Origin: Copromyces sp. CBS 386.78
Lineage: Eukaryota; Ascomycota; Sordariomycetes; Sordariales; Sordariaceae
Direction of reading: 5' to 3'
Assembly (NCBI GenBank): GCA_030685235.1
Contig: MU839089.1
Location: 1 to 64,000, forward strand
Length of the DNA: 64,000 nt
Shown: piece after piece, positions 34,702 to 46,996 of the stretch
How positions within the stretch are numbered: position 1 is the first letter of the stretch
Layout: every line of letters starts with the position of its first letter
Program-made: the position numbers and the translations under genes
The notes under the pieces: model-generated
What the model saw: the letters and a program-made list of their open reading frames with translations, nothing else
Database searches by the model: none
Told to the model about the DNA's origin: nothing

Positions 34702-37700
34702 TGAAGCAAATCATTCTGTTCAACTTTTTTCCCTTTTTGTTTTGTTTTGGCATGTGACATCTTGGGTTTTTGGTTCCTAACCTGAATTGCATGCGGTCGG
34801 GCTTATCCTAGGTAGCAGGAATTCTTTTGGGGGGATTGAGGCTCAAAAAGTTTGATGGAGAAACCGGTGTTTGAAGTCCCGAGGGGGTGGGTGTGTGCGC
34901 GCCATGACGTCCTTTGCCATGCTTGTGTTTTTTGGATTTTGGTGATGCATTTTTCTTGTTGGGACGAGTAGTTTCTGACCATTTGCACTGCGATGACTTG
35001 CTTGAAACGAAGAGGAGCCGCTCAAGTTCTCCTTGCTCCCCCAATGCATTGCGATGCGTGCCTCCTTGGACAACACCGTCGCTGGGCAGTAAGATAACCC
35101 AGAGTTGCAGGTCATGTTCATCTGATGTCAATCACACAGACTCATTCAACAAGATTGATACCGAATCCCAAGCACTGGATTCAGTACATCGGACATGCGT
35201 GTCCGTGTCCGTGTCCGTGGAACTCGGGAGTCCTGCATCCCCAGACACTTCCCCAACTCCTCCATCTTCACTCTCTCACAGGACTACATGTATCCCTCGG
35301 ACTTAGACTCACCCTTTTCGTTGCTGAATAGACGCCGTCACCAAATAGGACAAAGGCATGCCAAGTACCACTTCGATATTTTCTAGGGGAACCACAGGTG
35401 ATAGCTAGCCCGTCGGTGTCCACCCCTCACTTCTGGCGCGTCATTGTTATGGTCATCGCACGCATACACCCACATACGGCGGCACTTCTAAGTTCTTGAC
35501 TTACCCTCTGCGTCTGGGTTAGGCAGCTAAGTTTACCCCACACACATACTTCGGATCAAATTCAAGGTTCGCCGACGACACTCGTCTTGAAGTTAGGTAG
35601 TGCTGCCTTGTCCAAGACCAAATAGAAGGTAGAGCTAATGCCGAGGTATGATAAGCGAAACATAGAAATCTCAGACCGTGAGCCCAGAGGACTTGCTCCA
35701 TTCCCGTCATTTGATGGTCTTCTCGGCCCACTTGATCGTTTAGCAGGATGATTCTGAAAATACTTTGTCTCGTGTGTTTAGGAATCAACTTGGAGAAAAT
35801 TAAATTGGCGTAGGAGGGTCGTGGTAGCCCTTGCGTAGATATCTACACTATGGTCGTGATTACCTCAACCTCACCAACGTAGTCTGATCATTCAGATGTA
35901 CCTGAGATCACGGACTGCCTACCTACCTACAAACCACCCTAACTCAAATCATGGCCAACGTCAATAACCACCCGTCTAACCTAAATATCACAGTTCTCCC
36001 GGAAGGGCACCTTCACTTTCGGGCTTTCAGCATTCAGTTCTTACACGCGGATGGACATGTCCACAGAAAGACGTGGTGATGATTGCCTCCTCGTCTGTCA
36101 AGGTTGCGTAAATGCGCCGTCATGCTGGACCAACAACCATAGCTTGAGTCTTTTACGCAGATCGTCTTCACGTCTGATGTGAGAAGTTGATGCTGTTGTA
36201 GAGAAAACTTGCAAGGTGTTAGGACGATATTCATCATAATCAAACGACTCCCTTGCCAGGCATGTTGTGTTATCAATTCAGTAGTCTATCCCGATGTTTT
36301 GCCTTGGAGCCCAGAGTCGCAACCTCCGCTGCCATGGAAATGGAGGGTTCTGACTCGTGGGAGATCTGAGGATGGTGGCCAAGGATGCCGGGAGAGTGTG
36401 TCTGCTTGTCCGGAAATGGGCTTCCAAGTGTCGACGACTCGCTACCGTGACTGGCAATGGCAATCTGTGGCCCCGTAGAACTTGTTTGAGTGTCGCCGAG
36501 CTTGATGGCTGCCAAAGGCACACTTGCGACACTCCTCGCTAATATCCGAAAGATCCTGCGACTCCGTGTTCCTCCCAGGAACAAGGGAAACGACGAGAGG
36601 TAATTACGATGGAAGCCACCACGCCCGTGGAATGTGGAAAGAGTCCTGAGAATAACTTTGGAGCTGAATGAACAAGCATCGAGGGTCCCATCTACGAGGT
36701 CAAAGAGGTGGTGGCTGTATACTAAGAGAAGACCTACCGTGAACTAACCGTCCAGAGTGTCCTATAACAATGCTCTCGGCCACAACCTGCTCCTTTGCCC
36801 ACTCTTTTGTTATGCTCTGTAACCAGACAACCTACCTACCTGGTATTTTTCGACTCCAGTGGCATTGCGGATGCTGCTTCTTGATCCGTGGGAAGGAGGC
36901 ATATATCCCTGTTTCAGCTTGTACGTACTTGAGTTCCGGTATGTCAATGAAGGGGCTGACAACCGCAGCATCCCAGCCCCGGTTGCTCGCGACCAGCAAT
37001 CAAAGACCCGAATGAGCGAACAGGTTCTCCGTCTGACGTTCCATTGTGTTTGAGCCGCTCGGAGCCGCTAAACAGACATGCAGGAGCTCGACGCAAGGAG
37101 TCCTGGATCCCACTTGAGGGAAAACATGTGGACTCGGGGAGATGACAAGTAAGGATCGTCCATGCCATCACACCTTGACGAGTACCTTGATGGCCAGCGT
37201 CGGACCTCCACCACTGGGAAGGCTTGGAAAGTAGCTGTTCCTGATCAATTTGTGGAGATGTTGAACCAGCTGTGGCCTGTTTGAGCTAAATGGACCAACT
37301 GTAGTGTTGGCGAGGCGAGGTTGGGACTCTCCTGCGTGTGAACACCCTCTGGCCGTCTGAATAGCGGTCCATAGCCGGTATATCGGGCGAAGAGCCGATG
37401 TTTTGTTGTATGTGACACTCGTCCGGTCGAATCCGTAAGCAGAGTGGACATGCACGTAGTCGCCCGGTAACACCAGACGCAGACACCGTCCACCCATTCT
37501 GTGTACTGTGACCCGGGACGGCGCCAAAGGATTCGCACTTTCACCTGCCAGCCAGCCGGCCCGGTAGCGGATATGTAACAGGCCACCGAGCCCTTGTAGG
37601 GTGTTCAGTCGATAGAGCCCCAGCATTGAAACCTGGTTGAAGTTGACCAGCAATACCCGGAGCTTTTATAACCATCTAGTGACTGCTACCGATGCTTGGA

Positions 37701-38170
37701 GTCACCTTCTTGAGCGTGTGATGGTCACACCGCACCGCCGACGGTGAACGGTGATGTTGCGTTTGTCTTTGGATCCTGGTGTCCTTTGTTATAGGCTCGA
37801 CTCGGTTGGGTAGGCTAGCAAGGCGATATCCGCACTCCGAAGTTCGGTGGTACACAAGGTAGCCATGTATCTGCGCAGTATCGTGTGCCGTGCTCGTCCG
37901 AAATTCGTCGAACATGCTGCTCTTCTCGCTTCTGGATCGGCATGGAATGCGGTAGGTAACTCGGCGGTGGAGACTGCTCGGTTCGGAGGGAGGATTTCGG
38001 AGAGGGGTCACATCGTCAGACCGGATGCTTGTCCCCAATTTGACTTTCTCTGCGGTCCACAGAAAAAGTCTGGTTCTTGTTTCCATCATCATCGCAAGCT
38101 GGAGTGTCTATCACGGCAGGACATCCGACATGACGTCCTCAATTCTCAGCCAAGATCCAATGGCTAGGTA
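34702..38170. other. Long intergenic region next to the retrotransposon
   Basis: No gene recognised; overlapping frames up to 161 codons have no domain or splice support. TACC/GGTA microrepeats (CCTACCTACC) occur near 35920 and 36831, and TAGGTAGGTAG directly precedes the LTR element. Confidence 0.5.
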
Positions 38171-38175
38171 GGTAG
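38171..38175. repeat. Target site duplication GGTAG (left)
   Basis: GGTAG directly before the left LTR, matched by GGTAG directly after the right LTR at 43676-43680. Confidence 0.8.
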
Positions 38176-38339
38176 TGTGATAATATGGGTCTGAAAGTAG
38201 GGGGTTCAACGTGGCTGTATTGTGTGTTCTGTTGTGCTGATCCGCACCTGGCTCGATATCTGGCATCTGGTATAAATCCCGCACTAATCTGCTCCTCAAT
38301 CCTGTGACTATGTACGTATATATCCCCTGCCATTTGATA
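38176..38339 (-). repeat. LTR, left (3' LTR with respect to the element)
   Basis: 164 bp, matching 43512-43675 with about twenty differences, nearly all C/T or G/A. On the minus strand the LTR reads TATCAAA...ATCACA, fitting TG...CA ends whose first TG was changed to TA by RIP. Confidence 0.92.
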
Positions 38340-41300
38340 TACCCCTTTAGATTTAGCGTACAAACCGTACTAGATTTACCTAGAAATGCCCTAAAATCTT
38401 TCTAAAATTGGCTAAAGATAATATTATTCCCAAATATAATCCTTAGTTATTTCCTTTTATTACGGTAGCTTTCAAATTATTATTCGTAAGAGCTATCAAT
38501 AAATATATTCGCTGTTTCGTTGCCCGTATCCTCTTTACTAGAGTCTTTTATACCTTTAGGGCGCCCTATAACAATATTTCTGTTATTAAGTTCCCGTAAT
38601 TAAATTGGTAGCTGCTATAATTTTATGAGTCCTAACTATTTTAGCGAAGTTAAATAAATTATGGGAGGGAAGCTCTTCGTAAGCCCGTTAGTAATTTATT
38701 TTTTAATTAGTACGTATATTATATTAATTAATTTCTTCTTTTATACTTATTTTAGCTAATATTTATATACGTCTATATATTTAAGCTTTATAACGAGTTG
38801 TACTCCCTCCTTTATAATAAAATAGATTGTCTATTTATTATCGTACTTTATAGGGGTCCCCTCCTAATTTAGGAAATTTAGCATAAGTTCGTTAAATAAG
38901 CGGCGGGCGTAGATCGCCTCCTTGGCACCTTAGTTTAAAGATAGCAGTTTAGCTTCTATTAATAAGGTTGTAACGGTGTTTTACTTATTAGTACGCTAAT
39001 CGATAGTGCCGCCTAGCAACCGTATTACGAACGCCTATAAACTCTTACGATCAAAGGAGTTGTCTGTAAATGAGGAGTCAGTTATAACGTAGAAGTCCTA
39101 GCGATCTTTGCCACCTAATTGAAGGGCGAAATCTTAAATTATAATAAGCAGGACTAGGGTTAGAATTGAATTGAGCGAGTCTGGATACCGGGAAGGCGAC
39201 GTCTGGTCGCGACGTGACGGCGATATAGAAGATAGAACCGATCTTCACCTGGTATACAACGATTTCGTATAGTATAATACTATTTTAGTAGGGGAATAAC
39301 TCTTCCTTAGCTATTAGGGTTATATATAGCTTTTTAGTTCGTTTTATTTTATTAGCGATCTTCCGGATATATTTACGCTAAGAGAGTTAGATTAGCTTTT
39401 TTTCGTAGTTTCGAATAATTTCGATACTTAAGAATTATTTTAGTGGATTTCCGCCGGTTAATTAATATTTCTTCTTTATAATAGTTACTACTTCTTTAGC
39501 GGTAGTAATCTCCTAATCCCTATATTTATAAGTAATAATAATATTATTAATGTAAAAGAATAAGAAAATATTATTCTTGACGAGGATATTAAATTCTATA
39601 GGGAGAGGATTTATATTTATAGTAATTAGGGTTCTAGTAAATTTTTATTGTTAAAGGAGAAGAGATTTCTGTAGATTATATAGCGTTCGTAGTAGTTGGA
39701 GTATTTGGCCTTTCTTTATATAATTAGGAGGAGGTTTTATATATATTAATTTATTGAATAGTATGTTTATAAATATATTTTTTACGTTGTATTGGGTTAA
39801 ATCGAAGTTAAAATAGGCTGCTATCGCTATTAGGATATAGAATAATCTAATTGTTAGAGTCGTTGTATACGTTTTTCGTACGCTATTTTTAAGTTGTTAA
39901 TTTCTACATATAATTAGACGTACTTTATATTTGAAGAAACGGCCGTTTTAATTGAATTTGTAAATATATATTTATATTGAGCTGAATATTTTATTATTTT
40001 TAGGTTCTTCGGCGCTAATTTATTTTTAGGATTTAAAATCTTTATATTTATTTAAGTATTCTTTTCTATTTCTTTAAAGAATTTTCTAAAGGGATAAGAG
40101 TTAAGTTATTTATAGTTGTTAGGAAGGGGTAGAAAATTAGACCGATAGAGGGTTTTTAATGTATTTTTTGCTTTGTGGCGATATATAAATTCCTTTGTTA
40201 TTTTCGATTTAAGGTTATAGTTGGGGTCGATTTTAATTTTACTCTCTTTTATTTCTTTTAAGAAAGTTTAGTTTATAACTTTATTTCTTTAAATATTTAT
40301 TAGTTTATTCTTCTGTACGGATATAAAGGATATAGTTTATATAAGGTATTAATTTATAATTGGTTATAAATTTTTATTAGATTAAAAGAGGTTAGTTATT
40401 AAAAATATAGTTAGGCTTTTAGGAGGGGTTAGTAAATACCTTTCTTTTTTATCCTTTAAATTTAAGATTATATTTTAGAAATCTGACGACTTTTATACTA
40501 GCGGTATTAACGGAAGTTCTTTTAAAAACCTTTACGGATTCTTTAGACCCGTTTGCGGATTTTGTATCCTAAATTCCTCTTCTTCCTTTAATATATTTAA
40601 TTTGTTTAGAAAACTTTGGGTAACGGGGTTAGGAATTCCTTCCTTAATAATATTAAGCTAGAAGAGATCTATTTACGTAGTATTTATTTAGTAGAGATTT
40701 CTTAATTATATAGTTAATTCTTTAAAGGAAATATTAAAGGCATTATAAATTTCTTTAACGTTATTAGAGAATACTTCGTCTTCGTTAAATATGATGTTTC
40801 GTATAATAACGATAGTATTCGTATATAGGTTCTAAATCCGGTAAATATTAGTTAATTAATACCCTATTAAGTATTTAATTTATATACGGTTTTTAAGTTT
40901 TATAATTTTATTCTATTCTTTTATTACTTTTGTAGAGAGGGCGAAGGCTTTATAATTATAGATTTTAAAGTATATAATAGTTAGGGATGGATCTACTAGT
41001 AGAACGATGCTATTTTTAAATTAATAAAACGTTTTAAATCTTTCTTTAGGGGATTTCTAGTGATATTTAGCTTTGGGAATTAGGTTATATAAATACGTAA
41101 TTGCTTTAATAATTTTTAATTATAGTTTATAGGGTAAATTCGTACCCGAACGTATTATTGCCGCCTTAGTTTTGATTATATTCCTTAAATATTTTACGCC
41201 GCCGTTTTAAATTTACGTATAAAGTACTAAAAGTTCGATACTAATTCCTTTATTAGAAAATTAGGCGGTAATTTTTTTACTATTCGTTATTTCGTTATTG

Positions 41301-43511
41301 TATTCGATAATACGAAGTATTATTTAGTATTTCGTCTATAAATTTATAAATAGGGATTCTAAATAAGCGATAATAGAATCCGCTTTTCGGTTATTTAAGT
41401 AATATATTTAAATAAGTTTAAACTATCGATTTATAATTATTATTAAGCTCGAATATTCTATACTATTGAATTTTACCTTTTTATATAAAAAGAAGTCGAT
41501 AGTAAAATGTAATTCGGGTCCTTCGAAGTAATCCCGAACTTCCCTACGTACTTAGTACTTTAATTTGGCCTTTGTGTATAAATTGTAATAAATTAGATTT
41601 AGTCCTTTTAATTGAATGCTATATATTTGTTCGGTAAGTTTAGCGAGGGTATTAAGGCTAGGGTAATTAAGTTGAAAATGTTAACGGAGAGGATTTCCCT
41701 TTCGGGGCTTCTACTTAGAATAGTTAAAATACCGTATAATAAAAGAAGATTCGTTAAAATTATTATTTTGTAAAGGGATATATTCTAATATAAATTAGTT
41801 ATAATAAGAATAGATATTGTAAATTAAGGAATTTATAAAGCTAGAACGTAAGTAACTATTTTTATAGTTTTAGAAGATTTGCTCCTCTTCGAATTTTCTT
41901 AAGGAAACGAGGTTATAGGCTATATTTAGTATTAATGCGATATTAGTAAAGTATAGATCGCGACCTCTTTTATTGTTTTGGATTATTAGTATAATATTGT
42001 TATATCCTTCAATAAGTATACGTTTATCTTTAGCTTATATATAGTTATTAAGGTTTATAGGATTTAAGTCGTCGAATTGATTAATTTTATTAAAAATATA
42101 AATTATTGTACTTAAATCGAAGATTACTAAATTTTTTAATAAGTATATAGTACTATAGTAATCTGTAGTAGGTATTAAAAAACTATTTTTACTAATTTAG
42201 CGACCGAATTAGTTCTTATTATTTTCGTTTATTTATTTAAAGCGGTTAATGGCCTCCTTAAAGTATTTATCCTTCTTTAAATTTACTTCTACCCGTTTCT
42301 GGATAGTAAGGGATTCGATTTAATTATTGAAGGTTATTTATAGTTTTATATAATAGTATTATTTTAATTTATAGTTGTAAAATTTATAAAGTTTATATGG
42401 GAGTTAGGGTTTCTTTAACGAGGGTAGGAACGAAGAAGAAGTAAAAGCGTATTTATTTTTATTAATGTTCTTTTTAGGAGCGGATTTCCTACCGGTTGTT
42501 TTTATAGCCTCTCCTTGTCCCTTTACCCCCGGGCTAGGTTATTTATTGTCGTTGGGAACGTTCTTTTTAGCGGGTTTATTATTTAACGTAGTTGCGAACG
42601 CTATATTTTTAAGCGGGGGGGCGTAACCTTTTCCTTAAGTAGCGTTTATTATTATTATTTTATAAAAGTCTTTAGCTACGGTTCGGAAGGAGATTTAGAA
42701 GTTAGGATCTTCTTCGATTTTTTTATTATACTAGAGCTAGTAAATTTCTATTTAATTATTATAGGGAGAAAATCTAATTGCGTTATAAAATTTTAGAAAT
42801 TAGAAGTCGGGTTCGTTAGTGCCGGGGATTTATCGGGTAATATAGAAGGCTATAGCCGATTTTTATTAGAAAGTTTAATTGAATTAATTATAGTTTCTTT
42901 TCGTAGGGGGTTTAAGAAAATTAAGAAGGGTAGCCTTAGCGAGCTTTTTAGCTTCGTAGTCGTTAAAAGAAGCGGATTTAAAAAGGTTATTGTACTATTT
43001 ATATAATTTAATATATTAAATAAAGTTAGTTTTGCAATATTAATTTTTAACGGTTTTAATTATTTATTAATTTAGTATAGTCTTTTTAATATTTAAGTTT
43101 GAGAGGGCTTTAATTTTAATACGCTAATCTTATTTCTCAGTTATATAATTATAATAATTGCGCTTATAAAAGAAGTTATAAATCCGCGTTGCGTTAGAAA
43201 GTTTTTATTCCCTAGTTCTACGTTCGGCGGGGGTCTCCCCTTCGGAAGGTACGCCCTAGTAATTAATAATATTAGGTTCTTTTAGGTTAATAGGCTAGGG
43301 TACCCGGTTCGTTAGGTTGATATACTTCTAGAGGCCGAGATTTTAGGCTTAGGAGATAAAGGCATTTTCCTACGTGGGCTAGTTTTTGGGTGCGTTAAAT
43401 ATAATGCTATTAGTAGATTTAGTTGTAGACGAAGATATTATTATTTCGGTTTTTCGGGTTATTGAATCGCTAGCGATAATTTTAAACGATTGAATTAATA
43501 AGACTCTTAAT

Positions 43512-43675
43512 TGTAATAATATAGGTTTAAAAGTAGGGGGTTCAATGTGGCTATATTGTATATTCTATTATACTAATCCCTACCTGGCTCGATATCTGGC
43601 ATTTAGTATAAATCCCGCACTGATCTGCTCCTCAATCCCGTGACTATGTACGTACATATCCCCTGCCGTTTGATA
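43512..43675 (-). repeat. LTR, right (5' LTR with respect to the element)
   Basis: 164 bp, the same length as the left LTR. It is the more mutated copy: many TG of the left copy are TA here. Confidence 0.92.
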
Positions 43676-43680
43676 GGTAG
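43676..43680. repeat. Target site duplication GGTAG (right)
   Basis: GGTAG immediately after the right LTR, identical to 38171-38175. Confidence 0.8.
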
Positions 43681-44555
43681 CGGATGTCATCGTTATTATT
43701 AGCTTGGCTGATGGCCCGTGCAGCACCCGCGATAAGGGCTAGCCGCTTGCGAAAAGCCGCTACTAAATTGAGGACACATAGGAAAGGCCCGTACTGATCA
43801 CGGACCACCGCAAAATGTCAAACCAACCGAAAGAAAAGCAAGGGTCTCGCAGGGGCTACGGAACAACCTTGTTCTTTTAACCGGCCGATCGCCCAACCAG
43901 GGCCAACCAGCCGCCAAGTCCACCGCCCGATGGCCATCAAGGTTCTCACTTCCATGCGCCCTTGCGCTCCGGACTGGTCATATCCATCACATCAGTTGGC
44001 AAGTTGGCGAAACCGAGCGATGACACCCTCATCAACACGAACGAAGAAGAAGAAACGGCTAGAAACTCGGACGACGAGAACAATGAACTGAGCACCGAGA
44101 GTTGGCAGTCGTGAGCATGCAAAATTCCCTTTTTTTTTTTTTTTTTTTTTTTTTTTCGAACCTACATTCCAACAGACACCAAGCAATCATGTTCATGCGC
44201 GGTTTGCTGCATCACTCCCACACAGAAAGCTGAGCTTTCGTTGCTGACCGACCTTTTGTCGCATTACTCTTTTGTGCCGTCTGCAGCTGTCACATCCTGT
44301 GTGTCTTGGCCAGTTACATTGCTTGCGCGTTCCGCTCACGACATTGAAACGATGATATCGAATAATATCGAGTATTAAGTGCCCAGCCTCAAACTTGCTC
44401 AAAGGAGGAGGGCCATTGTCAATTCTCATTAGGGGGTCAGCCGCTAAACATGTGACCAGAAAAGAATACATGGAATGTGGGAGAAATGCGCGCATCTCCC
44501 TACAGAAGTACAGATACAGGCTCTTCCGACCTCGCTGACACTCTGCAGCTCAAAC
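43681..44555. other. Intergenic region downstream of the small Cys/His protein gene
   Basis: No gene seen. A run of 27 T lies at 44130-44156. The 18-mer TGGCCATCAAGGTTCTCA at 43931-43948 recurs at 46099-46116 in the zinc-pair promoter region. Confidence 0.6.
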
Positions 44556-45104
44556 TCAAAGAGCGAGGGCCATGATGGCCAATCCCGCGGCGGCCAAGCC
44601 CGAAGCTCCCTGGCGGACGGCAGCAGCGGTGGAAGGGGTGGAAGAAGCAGAAGCGCTGATCGAGCTGGCCTGCTCCTGGGATCCAGAAGATGCCGTTGCA
44701 GTTGCCGAGACGTGGCCAGCGCAGTGCCAGTGGTCACCGTGGGCCTCGCAGCCGTAAGACTCCGTCGGGCTAGGCTTCAAAGAGACCGATGAGCCGGACT
44801 CGTCATCATGGTCATGATCCTCCTCGTCGTGGTCATGGTCATCATGGTCGTGAACCGCGGAGGTAGTCGCAGTCACGGATGAGACGCTGGCAGCGGTCGC
44901 GACTGTGGCGAGAGAGGTGACCTTGGGACCAGAGCAGTGCCTGAAATTGTCAGTTGCTGTATGAATCAGCGTGAGTACATCAACATACCAGTGGTCGCCG
45001 TGAGGTTCGCAGCCAATCGAAGCAGTGGGCGAGGGAGCAAGGGACTGGGCCAGTGCAGTATGCACAAAACCCAAGAGGAACGGCGCAACAGTGGACAGCT
45101 TCAT
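44556..45104 (-). CDS. Small secreted, probably GPI-anchored Cys/His-rich zinc-binding protein, 166 aa
   Basis: Exons 45104-44989 and 44940-44556, with a 48-bp phase-2 intron (GTATGT donor, CAG acceptor) inside the Trp39 codon. I chose ATG 45104 (MKLSTVAPF) since it begins a signal peptide (cleavage after about residue 19); an in-frame ATG ten codons earlier would push charged residues ahead of it. Two near-identical modules, GCEPHGDHWHC (31-41) and GCEAHGDHWHC (102-112), each have the pattern C-x2-H-x5-C. Between them is an Asp/His block (residues 69-85, HDHDDHDHDEEDHDHDD) that should bind metal. The C terminus is Ser/Ala-rich then hydrophobic (GLAAAGLAIMALAL), a GPI signal. It is divergent from the ZIP transporter, whose ectodomain has the same module. 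I infer a cell-surface zinc scavenger or buffer; this is not demonstrated. Confidence 0.85.
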   Translation of the reverse strand: MKLSTVAPFLLGFVHTALAQSLAPSPTASIGCEPHGDHWYVDVLTLIHTATDNFRHCSGPKVTSLATVATAASVSSVTATTSAVHDHDDHDHDEEDHDHDDESGSSVSLKPSPTESYGCEAHGDHWHCAGHVSATATASSGSQEQASSISASASSTPSTAAAVRQGASGLAAAGLAIMALAL

Positions 45105-46996
45105 GTTGTTGACTTGGCAAGTGGCTGACTGCAAAGACTGAGGCGAGTGGCTATCGGGTCTGTCTGCTGATGCTTCCTTCTCATCTTGCCGTATTTATCC
45201 TCATTCTGAGTTCTATTGCCCAGCCTTGGCTGTCAAGCAATATCTGAGAACAAGCTGAACATGCTCATGCAGAGATGGCTCATGGTGAGCGGTTGCGGTC
45301 GAGTGAGCAGATCCCAACCATCGTGAGGAGTCCATCAAGGTGCCCGAAGGACGAGGGACTCGGTTCAACTCTCGTGATGCCTCATCTTGGCGGCATGGTG
45401 GTGTTGGTGCCAAGAAAGCGTCTCCTGGACCTGACTCGGAAATCTAAGGCTTGGCTTTGGTGGTCGTCGTGGGGGCGTGAGTCCACCCTCATCCTCCTGG
45501 GCAGGTGGGCAGCAAGGAAAAGAAAATGAGTTGAGACGACGGATAGACTTGGCGCAAATCCCTACAGGGCTCCCGTGTCGACTTTGGAAAGCTTACCGCG
45601 GTAGGCTGGAGCTGAGAGATGGAGAAATATCCGTGTGTGAAAGCGCGAGTGTCAGTGGCAGTGATGTCGGGAATCAAGCATCCCGAACGCTCTTATGGAT
45701 CGGTATCCTTGTTTCCGATAAGCGCGTGGCATCCCCACGGACCATGTGTCTCCAGGAGCACATGTCTCCCGACCACAGACGGATATTCGAGAAGAATTCT
45801 CCACGCTGATGAGGTGTGCTTCTGAGCAGTTTGGGGATGAGGCATCGCACATCAAGAACAATGATCGATGCACCGACAGAGCGATGCGCCTTCCACTTGG
45901 AGACAATGGAAGAATGCAGCTGCAGAAGCTCGATTGACAAGGACAATGGCAACTGCCAGTTTCGGATGAAAGAGAAGTCTGGTTGGCGCCTTCCAATCAA
46001 CAAAAGAGAATCAATGACAATTACGCAAAGCTGAGCCCCACCACAGCAGGGGGTATACCGGGAAGGTACGTACCGTTCGGAGCGCGCAGGGAACTATCTG
46101 GCCATCAAGGTTCTCAACCATCAAGGTGCCCTCAGTGCTGAGACAAGATTAGGACCCGTACTACGCCCCGTTGCGCCAGCAAAAGCAGCCCACCCATTGG
46201 CTGGGAGCTGTCTTTACCAAGGAAACGACTCCACTGCCTGCAAAAACTACCGTACTTGTCCTGCTGCTTTTCCTCTTTCGTGGCCAGCCGCAGCCTCTCT
46301 GCTCGGTGTCTCCCCGACGTGGGCCGTTTGGAAACCTGGACAATTTGAATCTGTCAATTCCTCCCAATCTTCCTTCTCCCTCGTCTTCCCATTGTTGTGT
46401 TCGCGAACCTCTTTTCACCAATTCCCAATTCCATTTCGTCTCTGCAGGGCTCGCTCGGCACATCCCGCGCCCCTCGCCTCCAAGTCCCCAATTCGACCTC
46501 CCCAAAAGTGGAATTACGCGCGTCACTCACCACCCCGTCTCGTCTGAAGCTTCCGAGACACTCAACCCGGATCCACCACCAGCTTGGCCTACCTTTACGA
46601 CATCCACGTCCCTCGATCATATACCAGTTAGGCAATTCGACCGAAGCAGTAGACGTCTCAAACCACACGGCGATCTTCATTGCGACATCTCTCACCGGCC
46701 AATCTCACCCTTCACTTCACTCCCGCGAGTCAACACACCTCACTTGAGCCTCCAACCTCACTACTTAAGAGCTGTCAACGCCTTCAGCCTATACTTCCCT
46801 CATCCCTCACCGAGCGAAGGACATCCTGGTCTGCTCACGCAACCCATCAGCTACTCTCACGATATCCGGCAGCTACCAACCGAGAATAGCCTCTCTTCAC
46901 GTCACACTATTTCATCTCAACCTCTAGGCTTCGCGCAGCCTATACTTCTCTCGGTGGCCCTTGACCTCCGGGGCTAGCGGCATCCCTAATCTCATC
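45105..46996. promoter_or_regulatory. Shared divergent promoter region of the zinc pair
   Basis: About 1.9 kb between two divergent start codons. It holds CAAGGT at 45336-45341, 46106-46111 and 46122-46127, each within CATCAAGGT; the last two are 16 bp apart. AAGGT is the half-site of the yeast Zap1 zinc-response element. The CT-rich 46230-46996 stretch is probably the leader of the transporter and contains a 268-codon open frame (46171-46977) that looks like chance. Confidence 0.55.
46106..46127 (+). promoter_or_regulatory. Tandem CAAGGT sites, candidate zinc-response element
   Basis: Two CATCAAGGT copies spaced 16 bp. They resemble the AAGGT half-site bound by Zap1/ZafA-type zinc regulators. 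Position between the two zinc genes is the main support. Confidence 0.35.

Larger units (their letters stand above)
38176..43675 (-). mobile_element. RIP-degraded Ty1/copia-type LTR retrotransposon
   Basis: A 5.5-kb element bounded by 164-bp direct repeats and a 5-bp target duplication GGTAG. The internal 5.2 kb is extremely AT-rich, with CpA/TpG almost lost and TpA abundant, and has no frame above about 60 codons. That is the expected result of repeat-induced point mutation. On the minus strand at 39599-39520 a decayed reverse transcriptase core remains readable, NIFLFFYINNIII, where YINN stands for the YVDD of copia reverse transcriptases; the changes V-to-I and D-to-N are G-to-A on the coding strand. 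It is placed toward the 3' end of the minus-strand element, as expected for copia order (gag, protease, integrase, RT). The size also fits copia. No product can be made. Confidence 0.88.

Noticed and set aside
38340..43511. Possible centromeric or unknown AT-rich DNA
   Set aside because: Direct LTRs, target duplication and an RT relic show it is a RIP-degraded retrotransposon.
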